Below, one piece after another: positions 1-4,850 of a stretch of DNA of 7,473 bases (positions are counted from its first letter, which is position 1; each line of letters opens with the position of its first letter). Made by a program: the position numbers and the translations under genes. Origin of the DNA: JBHPCZ01 sp042573625 (GTDB taxonomy: Bacteria > Desulfobacterota > Desulfobacteria > Desulfobacterales > UBA11574); assembly GCA_042573625.1 (NCBI GenBank), contig JBHPCZ010000150.1, positions 1 through 7,473 on the forward strand, given 5' to 3'. The notes beneath the pieces are model-generated. The model ran no database searches, was not told the DNA's origin, and worked only from the letters and a program-made list of their open reading frames with translations.

Positions 1-55
1 ACCGCATCGCCGGTGTCTCTCTGACTACCCAACGCGGAACGGTTGTCAATGTGGA
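1..55 (+). repeat. Direct repeat, copy 1 (duplicate of an internal kinase segment)
   Basis: Bases 1-55 match 1371-1425 at a constant offset of 1370 with one mismatch (G at 45, A at 1415). Both copies are read in the same frame, giving RIAGVSLTTQRGTV in each. Identity stops abruptly at base 56. Because the window begins inside the repeat, its true left extent is unknown. It may be the edge of a 1370-bp tandem duplication, a recombination scar or an assembly artefact. Confidence 0.95.
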
Positions 56-1109
56 GGATGTTGAAACGTATGCGAAAAGACGACTCTCGACCCGAGCGGT
101 CATTAATGCCACCGGGGCCTGGGCTGAAATGCTGCATCCTTCACCGGATCGGAAGCTTCATTTGCGTCCTTTGCGGGGGAGCCACTTGGTCTTGCCCTCC
201 AGGGTTTTACCGATTGATCAGGCCATCAGCTTCATCCATCCTTCCGACAACAGGGCCATTTTTGTCATTCCATGGGAAGGGGTCGTTCTCGTCGGCACCA
301 CAGATCTTGACCATAAAGAGGACCTATCGCTTGAACCGGCCATCACGGAAGAAGAAATGCGCTATTTGATAGAAGGTACAAAAACGTTATTTCCGGCGTT
401 GGACATCTCGCTTAAAGACTGCGTCTCCACCTTTGCAGGTATTCGACCGGTACTCAGCAAAAGAGACCGTGCGCCTTCGGAGGAATCCCGTGAGCATGTC
501 GTCTGGAAAGAGAAAGGGCTCGTTACGATTACGGGAGGAAAACTGACCACGTTTCGCAAGCTGTCCCTCGATGCTCTCAAAGCGATCAAACCCTTTATGC
601 CGGCTGAAAAATCTCCCGACCCCGGTGACCCCGTCTTTTCTCCCGTGCCCGAATCACCGGAAGAACCACACGGTCTTTTGCCGCATGTGTGGCGGAACCT
701 CTACGGACGGTACGGTGAATCCGCAAACAATCTTATCCGTGCGGCAGCACCTGAAAACCGAACGATTATTCCCGGTACACGTACGCTCTGGGCGGAACTC
801 GTCTATGCGGCAGAGAATGAACAGGTAAGACACCTTACCGATCTGCTTTTGAGACGGGTTCGCATTGGGTTGTTGCTGCCTTACGGCGGAAAGAATTATC
901 TGGGTCGTATTCAGAAACTTTGCAGCCCTGTTTTGCCATGGGACAAAAAACGATGGAAACAGGAGAAAAAACTGTATCTTGAAACATGGAAGTCTGCCCA
1001 TTCATTTCCGGCAGGACTCACTGCGGATCAAGTCCCTTCCTTTTTTAAGTTCAGGGCGTTTCTCGCATTTTATTGTCGTAAATTGTATTACATGTTGCGG
1101 CCGGAATAA
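3..1109 (+). CDS. glpD: FAD-dependent glycerol-3-phosphate dehydrogenase (GlpD/GlpA family), 5'-truncated at the window edge
   Basis: The family oxidises sn-glycerol 3-phosphate to dihydroxyacetone phosphate with FAD, passing electrons to the membrane quinone pool. The frame is open from the window edge to TAA at 1107-1109. Numbering from the GTG codon at 51, visible family landmarks are INATGAW (18-24), RGSHLV (42-47), a PWEGVVLVGTTD strand (74-85), AGIRPVL (129-135) and TGGKLTTFRK near the FAD site (161-170). The C-terminal DAO_C-type helical domain follows with LWAEL (246-250) and LLRRVRIGL (266-274). The N-terminal Rossmann segment with its GxGxxG motif, roughly 175-200 residues by family length, is not in the window. 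GTG 51 is therefore not credited as a true start. The first 18 codons or so are not dehydrogenase-like: they match the downstream kinase gene, so the visible 5' end is chimeric. A kinase gene follows after 41 bp, probably in the same operon. Family assignment is strong; exact substrate and integrity of the gene are uncertain. Confidence 0.85.
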   Translation, partial: RIAGVSLTTQRGTVVNVEDVETYAKRRLSTRAVINATGAWAEMLHPSPDRKLHLRPLRGSHLVLPSRVLPIDQAISFIHPSDNRAIFVIPWEGVVLVGTTDLDHKEDLSLEPAITEEEMRYLIEGTKTLFPALDISLKDCVSTFAGIRPVLSKRDRAPSEESREHVVWKEKGLVTITGGKLTTFRKLSLDALKAIKPFMPAEKSPDPGDPVFSPVPESPEEPHGLLPHVWRNLYGRYGESANNLIRAAAPENRTIIPGTRTLWAELVYAAENEQVRHLTDLLLRRVRIGLLLPYGGKNYLGRIQKLCSPVLPWDKKRWKQEKKLYLETWKSAHSFPAGLTADQVPSFFKFRAFLAFYCRKLYYMLRPE

Positions 1110-1140
1110 TCGTGTTTACCGGCAAATTCTAAAGACGCTA

Positions 1141-1146
1141 AAGGTG
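1141..1146 (+). promoter_or_regulatory. Ribosome binding site of the FGGY kinase
   Basis: AAGGTG lies 4 nt before the ATG at 1151, matching the Shine-Dalgarno consensus at five of six positions. It supports ATG 1151 as the kinase start and translation independent of the dehydrogenase gene ending at 1109. Confidence 0.6.
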
Positions 1147-1150
1147 AACG

Positions 1151-1852
1151 ATGAGCAACAAAGACCTCATACTGGCTATCGACAATGGAACCCAGAGCCT
1201 GAGGGCTTTGGTCTTTGATCTTCAGGGAAATATAGCGGCAAAAGAACAGGTGCCGTTTACCCCCTATTTTTCCGAGCGGCCGGGTTGGGCCGAGCAGGAT
1301 CCTGAAGTTTTTTGGACGGCGCTGAGCCAGGCATGTCAGCGCCTCTGGAGTCAGGGCACCGTGGAAAAGGACCGCATCGCCGGTGTCTCTCTGACTACCC
1401 AACGCGGAACGGTTATCAATGTGGACAGGGATGGGAAACCGCTTCGTCCGGCCATTCTCTGGCTGGACCAGCGTAAAACACACGGCTTGCTCCCGCTGGG
1501 CGGTCTCTGGGGGCTCCTTTTCAGCGTATTGTTTTTAAGAGATACCATTACCTACTTCCAGGCCGAAGCCGAAGCGAACTGGATTCGAACACATCAACCG
1601 GATCTGTGGGAAGACACGCACAAATATCTGCTGCTTTCCGGATACCTTACGTACCGACTCACCGGTCAGTTCGTCGATTCCATCGGCTGTCAGGTTGGAT
1701 ATATCCCATTTGATTACAGGCGGTTACGATGGGCTTCGGACTGGGACTGGAAGTGGCGATGCCTTCACATTGAGCGTTCGATGCTCCCGGAACTGGTACA
1801 GCCCGGCAAACTGCAACCAGAGACACGGGCATTCCGGCCGGATTACCCGTGA
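1151..1852 (+). CDS. FGGY-family carbohydrate kinase, N-terminal half (frame-disrupted gene)
   Basis: FGGY kinases phosphorylate sugars or polyols with ATP in the cytoplasm. This part (233 residues) carries the first actin-like domain: phosphate-binding DNGTQSLR at 11-18, GWAEQDPE at 45-52, WLDQR at 104-108, QAEAEANWIRTH at 137-148, the conserved TGQFVDS at 171-177, and LPELVQPGKL at 212-221. After L221 resemblance to the family stops: the frame runs out in 12 unrelated residues to TGA at 1850-1852. The rest of the protein continues in another frame from about 1819. Alone it lacks the catalytic aspartate and the adenosine-binding motifs, so it should be inactive. Sequence flavour is closer to the YgcE-like or uncharacterised FGGY branch than to classical GlpK. 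The neighbouring glycerol-3-phosphate dehydrogenase suggests a glycerol or polyol-related substrate, which is inference. The two halves together span 1151-2688, about 512 codons, normal for the family. Best read as a pseudogene or sequencing frameshift. Confidence 0.85.
   Translation: MSNKDLILAIDNGTQSLRALVFDLQGNIAAKEQVPFTPYFSERPGWAEQDPEVFWTALSQACQRLWSQGTVEKDRIAGVSLTTQRGTVINVDRDGKPLRPAILWLDQRKTHGLLPLGGLWGLLFSVLFLRDTITYFQAEAEANWIRTHQPDLWEDTHKYLLLSGYLTYRLTGQFVDSIGCQVGYIPFDYRRLRWASDWDWKWRCLHIERSMLPELVQPGKLQPETRAFRPDYP
1371..1425 (+). repeat. Direct repeat, copy 2 (inside the FGGY kinase gene)
   Basis: This is the resident copy of the 55-bp repeat at the window's left edge. It encodes kinase residues 75-92 in their natural context, within the N-terminal actin-like fold between the DNGTQSLR phosphate motif and the WLDQR motif. 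The kinase reads smoothly through it, so this copy is the original and copy 1 the displaced one. Confidence 0.95.
1811..1852 (+). other. Frameshift and probable small deletion joining the two kinase halves
   Basis: Conserved sequence in frame 2 ends at the Leu codon 1811-1813 (PGKL). Conserved sequence in frame 1 resumes by ATRDTGIPAGLPV from about 1813-1825. Only 11 nt separate PGKL from the Thr codon at 1825. From memory of the family I expect about 10-12 residues there, so roughly 20-25 nt, not a multiple of three, appear to be missing. No slippery heptamer or stimulatory hairpin is evident, arguing against programmed frameshifting. Confidence 0.7.
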
Positions 1853-2688
1853 TTGCCGCTGCCGCAGACAAGGCGTGTGAAGTGATCGGGTCGGGAAGCC
1901 TGGAACCTTCCATCGGCTGTCTCAGTTATGGAACAGCAGCCACAATCAATGTGACGCATAAAAAGTACGTTGAACCTATCCCGTTGATCCCCCCTTACCC
2001 TTCTGCCGTTCCGGATTATCATACAATTGAGCTGCAGGTCTTTCGAGGATATTGGATGGTGAGCTGGTTCAAGGAGGAGTTCGGGCAACCGGAACAGCTG
2101 AAGGCGAAAGAGCAGGGCCTGGAAACAGAAGCCCTTCTAGAGAAGCTTCTTGAAGATATCCCGCCCTGTTCGATGGGACTCATGCTTCAACCGTACTGGA
2201 CACCGGGATTAAAACTGCCGGGCCCTGAAGCCAAAGGGGCCATTATCGGGTTTGGTGATGTCCACACCCGAGCGCACCTTTACCGATCGATTTTAGAGGG
2301 ACTGGCCTATGCACTCCGGGAGGGAAAAGAGCGAATAGAGAAACGGAGTCGTACGGCGATTACGAGCCTGCGCGTATCGGGCGGTGGTTCACAGAGCGAT
2401 AACGCGCTACAGATTACCGCCGATTTATTTGGTCTGCCAACAGCCAGACCCCACCTGTATGAAACATCGGGGCTCGGGGCCGCCATAGACGCCGCCGTTG
2501 GTCTCGGTCTTCACAATGATTTCAAGGCGGCTGTTAAAGAAATGACGCATGTGAGCCGTGTGTTTGAGCCAAATCTGGAGCACCACAAACTTTACGACGC
2601 GCTCTATCACGACGTGTATAAGAAGATGTACAAACGCCTTAAACCGCTATACGAGCGTATTCGGGAAATCACCGGCTATCCGCCTTGA
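1849..2688 (+). CDS. FGGY-family carbohydrate kinase, C-terminal half (frame-disrupted gene)
   Basis: This is the second actin-like domain of the same kinase, shifted to a different frame. Numbering from GTG 1849, it shows the catalytic-base region AAADKACEVIGSG with the presumed catalytic Asp at residue 7, the phosphate-2 motif SYGTAATINV (26-35), and the adenosine motif VSGGGSQSDNALQITAD (176-192). Then follow TSGLGAAIDAAVGLG and a C-terminal YKRLKPLYERI helix before TGA at 2686-2688. Homology begins upstream of the GTG: in this frame codons 1825-1851 read TGIPAGLPV, a segment expected in family members. The GTG is therefore merely the first available start codon, and no Shine-Dalgarno sequence precedes it. 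The GTGA overlap with the first half could allow coupled translation, but the product would lack the conserved TGIPAGLP strand. Functional only if the frameshift is a sequencing error or is bypassed. Confidence 0.85.
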   Translation: MIAAAADKACEVIGSGSLEPSIGCLSYGTAATINVTHKKYVEPIPLIPPYPSAVPDYHTIELQVFRGYWMVSWFKEEFGQPEQLKAKEQGLETEALLEKLLEDIPPCSMGLMLQPYWTPGLKLPGPEAKGAIIGFGDVHTRAHLYRSILEGLAYALREGKERIEKRSRTAITSLRVSGGGSQSDNALQITADLFGLPTARPHLYETSGLGAAIDAAVGLGLHNDFKAAVKEMTHVSRVFEPNLEHHKLYDALYHDVYKKMYKRLKPLYERIREITGYPP

Positions 2689-2820
2689 CCCTTTCAGAAA
2701 AAAACATGACAAGTAAGGTCTCTCTGGTTCGAGGAGGAAGGAACGGACAGCAGATCTAACCCGGTTTTCTCACGATACTGAGCGATTCAGGAACAAGGCA
2801 TTTCAGGCCGGGCATCGACT

Positions 2821-2864
2821 GTCTTCGACCCTGAGCTCAGACCGAAGGGAGCTCAGCCGAAGTC
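2821..2864. repeat. REP-like imperfect palindrome
   Basis: The left arm (2821-2837, containing CTTCGACCCTGAGCT) pairs with the right arm (2850-2864, AGCTCAGCCGAAGTC) across a 12-nt loop. A two-base bulge is the main imperfection. The CTTCGAC/CTCAG word composition resembles short palindromic repeats dispersed in intergenic DNA of many environmental bacteria. Copy number in the genome cannot be judged from this window. Confidence 0.5.
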
Positions 2865-2904
2865 AAGGCGTAGTATTTTACTTCGAGGGCTGAATAACGT
2901 AGAC

Positions 2905-2940
2905 GCCGAAGGCACTATGTTGCTCAGTCCCGCCTTCGGT
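2905..2940. repeat. Inverted repeat with 9-bp stem, possible second unit of the REP-like cluster
   Basis: GCCGAAGGC (2905-2913) pairs with GCCTTCGGT (2932-2940) over 9 bp, including one G-T wobble, around an 18-nt loop. It shares the CGAAG and CTCAG words of the palindrome about 40 bp upstream. The downstream sequence is T-rich but without a tight U-tract, so terminator function is only a possibility. Confidence 0.45.
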
Positions 2941-2989
2941 GAAGGATTTATTTTTAAAGTGATCAGATACTCGTCCATACAGAGTGTTT

Positions 2990-3018
2990 TAGTCAAAATC
3001 TCCCGAGCTCAATATAAT
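2990..3018 (+). promoter_or_regulatory. Candidate sigma70-type promoter for the thioesterase
   Basis: A perfect TATAAT (3013-3018) lies 17 bp after TAGTCA (2990-2995), which matches the TTGACA -35 consensus at four of six positions. The surroundings are AT-rich and upstream of a + strand gene. Transcription from here would give a leader of about 240 nt. Prediction by eye only. Confidence 0.45.
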
Positions 3019-3061
3019 TTCTTGATTTCAAATCGGTTTTTACTGTTTTTAAGACCAAAAT

Positions 3062-3121
3062 AAATGCTTCATGAGAAATGCGGGCTCAAAAAGGGTACAA
3101 AGCGCCGGCAGAAGCATTTTT
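3062..3121 (+). promoter_or_regulatory. Structured leader or weak terminator-like hairpin
   Basis: AAATGCTTC (3062-3070) is perfectly complementary to GAAGCATTT (3111-3119). Inside it, TGCGGGCTC (3079-3087) can pair imperfectly with GCGCCGGCA (3102-3110), giving a long bulged hairpin followed by a short T-run. It matches no riboswitch class I can recognise. It may be a terminator, an attenuator or chance. Confidence 0.3.
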
Positions 3122-3122
3122 C

Positions 3123-3151
3123 TTGACACGGACTGTGGAAGAGGCGAATAT
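3123..3151 (+). promoter_or_regulatory. Weak alternative promoter with perfect -35
   Basis: TTGACA (3123-3128) is a consensus -35 box immediately after the hairpin. The element 17 bp downstream (GAATAT, 3146-3151) matches TATAAT at only three positions. It would start transcription close to the mini-ORF and thioesterase. Listed as a low-confidence alternative to the promoter at 2990-3018. Confidence 0.25.
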
Positions 3152-3199
3152 GCGACCATAAAAGCCGAAATCACAGAAGATCAGGGAAGGAGTTATGCC

Positions 3200-3235
3200 A
3201 TGCAACGCCAAGGCGTTGGTCATCAACTTCATTGA
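3200..3235 (+). CDS. Possible 11-codon leader peptide before the thioesterase
   Basis: ATG 3200 follows AAGGAG (3187-3192) at an ideal 7-nt spacing and encodes MQRQGVGHQLH, ending at TGA 3233-3235. This is the best Shine-Dalgarno/start pair in the intergenic region. The mini-ORF is in the same frame as the thioesterase, whose ATG lies 30 nt after the stop. No known peptide is recognised. It could be a translated leader affecting expression, the decayed start of an older longer gene, or chance. Confidence 0.25.
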   Translation: MQRQGVGHQLH

Positions 3236-3265
3236 GCGAACGAACACAGAAACAGGGTGGAATTC

Positions 3266-3772
3266 ATGGAGTTTAAAGAAACAACTGAACAGCTTAAGCA
3301 GATCCCTGCGCTGGACAATCACAATTGTTTCGGGTGCAGCCCTCGAAACGCATCAGGACTTCAGATGGAATTCTTTTCCAGTGACAAATCCCTGCTCTCA
3401 CGGGTCACCGTGCCGGACCATATGTGCGGCTGGAGTAATCTGGTTCACGGCGGCGTTATCTCCGCCATTCTGGATGAGATCATGAGCTGGTCGGCGATTG
3501 TCCAGTTGAAAAAGATTATCTTAACAAAGTCAATCACGGTTGATTTTAAGAACCCGGTCTATACCGGAAAGGCGTTGATGGCTGAAGGGAAGGTACTTGA
3601 GGTGAAGAGTGAACGGGAAGCGCTGATGGAGGGTTTCCTTTACAGTGATGAGGGAAAACTCTGTTCCAGGTCCGAAGGGACCTTTGCCCTGTTTACGCCT
3701 GAGGTTGCCGTAAGAATGGGCGTTATGAAAGAAGAGGATGTCGCGGAATTTGAACAGATCTTTAATGTATAG
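3266..3772 (+). CDS. PaaI/THEM4-like hotdog-fold thioesterase
   Basis: Predicted cytoplasmic acyl-CoA (or acyl-ACP) thioesterase of 168 residues, the usual size for a single hotdog domain. The N-terminal NHNCFGCSPRNASGL (18-32) is the signature opening of this subgroup. VHGGVISAILDE (60-71) is the hotdog active-site region, in which HGG (61-63) caps the long helix and Asp70/Glu71 are the likely catalytic acid positions. TVDFKNPV (91-98) is the conserved strand that follows. A 25-residue C-terminal extension after the last strand (FTPEVAVRMGV onward) is charged and helical-looking. ATG 3266 is preferred to GTG 3257 because the purine-rich AGGGTGG at 3254-3260, which contains that GTG, serves as its ribosome binding site. 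It is a lone gene, convergent with mlaA, so context does not reveal its substrate. No signal peptide or membrane segment is visible. Confidence 0.85.
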   Translation: MEFKETTEQLKQIPALDNHNCFGCSPRNASGLQMEFFSSDKSLLSRVTVPDHMCGWSNLVHGGVISAILDEIMSWSAIVQLKKIILTKSITVDFKNPVYTGKALMAEGKVLEVKSEREALMEGFLYSDEGKLCSRSEGTFALFTPEVAVRMGVMKEEDVAEFEQIFNV

Positions 3773-3947
3773 ATATTGAATTAAATTTAGGCAGAGCGTC
3801 GGTCGTTGCTTACGATGTTTCTGAACTGAAAAAGCGAATACATTCCCTGTCCCGACAAAATCAGGGTTGCGGGGATTCCTTAAATCCGGCAAGATCCCAG
3901 GATCACATCGCACATCCTACACGCGGCCGTGGCCGGTTTTGCCAATC
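3773..3947. other. Convergent intergenic region with weak terminator candidates
   Basis: This 175-bp gap separates two genes pointing at each other. A GC-rich hairpin CGGC-CGTG-GCCG (3924-3935) followed by TTTT (3937-3940) could end the thioesterase transcript. On the other strand CCCTG/CAGGG (3844-3863 region), followed some way on by a T-run, might end the mlaA transcript. Stems are only 4-5 bp, so both are weak. No gene is seen. Confidence 0.3.
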
Positions 3948-4796
3948 CTAATCTTCCACTTTCTTTTTCCGGTTCTGTATATAGGCGTCTTTAAGCGCTT
4001 CATAGGGTTCGATGGCAGATTTCTTGAAAGCCTCGTAATCCCCGATTCGAAAAGAAGTCTCGTTCAGCATCCTAACACTGTTCGTTCCCAGGGAGAGCCA
4101 AAATTCGAGCCAGTATTCGTCAATAAAACGAATGGGGTTTAAAAAGCTGTCTCCGGCTCTGCCCACGCTGTCCCGAAAAGTTGAAGGACCCAAAAAGGGC
4201 CACACAAGATAAAAGCCGTTGCCGATACCCCAGTATCCTAATGTTTGACCCAGGTCCTCATCACTCGGTTTCAGCTCGGGATGGTCCTGGGTCAGATTCA
4301 TGAGACCAAGGCCCCCCCAGGTGCTGTTGATCATAAAACTGCCCAATTCTACACCGGCCAAGCGGCCTTTTCCCTGCAAAATAGAGTTGGCAAAGCGGAC
4401 GGGAGTGGCGATATTGTGAAAAGCGTTCTTCACACCGATCCTAGCCAGTTCGGGTACCAAAAACCGGTATCCCTGTGCGAGCGGTTTTAGAAACCAGAAG
4501 TACATTTTGTCGTTGAAATGGAACATGAGCCAGTTCCAGGGGCGAAGGGGGTCCGCTATTGTTATTATCTCTTCTTCGAACTCTTCGTCAAACAAATCGT
4601 CACCGAATTCATCTTCCGTTTTGGTTTCCTGCGGCGTCGGGTCTGTCTGAGCGGTCTTCATTTCCGGGTTCTGCTGGTTCGGCGAACCGGTCGACATTGC
4701 ACCGGAAGTGGTGGCAGGTTTGTGGGCGCATCCGGTCCATGCGAATATGGAGAGAAGGAGAAGAGACAACAGGTGAATCAGATGTTTTTTACTCAT
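3948..4796 (-). CDS. mlaA: MlaA (VacJ) outer-membrane lipoprotein, phospholipid trafficking
   Basis: MlaA sits in the inner leaflet of the outer membrane and removes mislocalised phospholipids from the outer leaflet, handing them to periplasmic MlaC. The 282-residue product begins with a lipoprotein signal peptide: KK at 3-4, a Leu-rich core at 9-18, and Cys23 in WTGC as the lipidation site. A flexible Pro/Thr/Gln-rich linker follows, with an acidic stretch (61-76) containing DEF, FDEEFEEE and similar elements. The MlaA domain then starts at ADPLRPWNWLMFHFND (81-96), with KPLAQGYRFLVPE, FANSILQGK, NSTWGGLGL, DEDLGQTLGYWGIGNGFYLVWPFLGPS and RD, all classic for the family. It lies 54 bp downstream of the RND transporter gene in the same direction, so co-transcription is likely. 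GAAAGG about 11 nt upstream is a mediocre ribosome binding site. Length is typical for MlaA with a longer N-terminal linker. Confidence 0.95.
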   Translation of the reverse strand: MSKKHLIHLLSLLLLSIFAWTGCAHKPATTSGAMSTGSPNQQNPEMKTAQTDPTPQETKTEDEFGDDLFDEEFEEEIITIADPLRPWNWLMFHFNDKMYFWFLKPLAQGYRFLVPELARIGVKNAFHNIATPVRFANSILQGKGRLAGVELGSFMINSTWGGLGLMNLTQDHPELKPSDEDLGQTLGYWGIGNGFYLVWPFLGPSTFRDSVGRAGDSFLNPIRFIDEYWLEFWLSLGTNSVRMLNETSFRIGDYEAFKKSAIEPYEALKDAYIQNRKKKVED

Positions 4797-4798
4797 AT

Positions 4799-4849
4799 TT
4801 ATAAATGCCTTTCGATTTTGTTTTCTCCATAAATTGGTTGAAACTTCAT
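4799..4849 (-). CDS. Possible 16-codon mini-ORF between the transporter and mlaA
   Basis: ATG 4849-4847 begins one base after the transporter stop codon and encodes MKFQPIYGENKIERHL. Its TAA at 4801-4799 lies two bases before the mlaA ATG. A GAGGAG within the transporter's last codons is about 13 nt upstream, rather far for efficient initiation. It could couple translation of the two flanking genes. An ORF of this size is easily expected by chance, so it is listed only as a candidate. Confidence 0.15.
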   Translation of the reverse strand: MKFQPIYGENKIERHL

Positions 4850-4850
4850 T

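Larger units (their letters stand above)
2689..3265. other. Long non-coding interval between the kinase and the thioesterase
   Basis: No convincing protein gene lies here on either strand. The kinase-proximal part (2689-2815) shows nothing recognisable beyond a purine-rich GAGGAGGAAGG string at 2731-2741 with no usable downstream start. Bases 2821-2940 hold clustered imperfect palindromes. Bases 2941-3062 are AT-rich and include a good promoter candidate. Bases 3062-3265 form a possible structured leader with a mini-ORF just before the thioesterase. Confidence 0.7.

Noticed and set aside
1811..1852. Programmed ribosomal frameshifting in the kinase
   Set aside because: No slippery sequence or downstream structure is apparent, and family residues seem missing at the site, which fits a deletion better.
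2731..2741. Strong Shine-Dalgarno-like purine string GAGGAGGAAGG
   Set aside because: No ATG, GTG or TTG at suitable spacing opens a meaningful frame, so it is likely coincidental.
2706..2759. 17-codon ORF just after the kinase
   Set aside because: No ribosome binding site in front of it and no recognisable peptide; such ORFs are expected by chance.
3062..3121. Known riboswitch class in the thioesterase leader
   Set aside because: I compared it by eye with TPP, cyclic-di-GMP, ZTP and fluoride motifs from memory and saw no conserved core.
3195..3485. 96-codon + strand ORF starting next to the AAGGAG site
   Set aside because: Its start is only 2 nt from the Shine-Dalgarno sequence, and most of it overlaps the thioesterase out of frame with no recognisable protein signature.
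3530..3913. 127-codon minus-strand ORF overlapping the thioesterase end
   Set aside because: It is antisense to a well-supported thioesterase and its translation resembles no family; it is a shadow frame.
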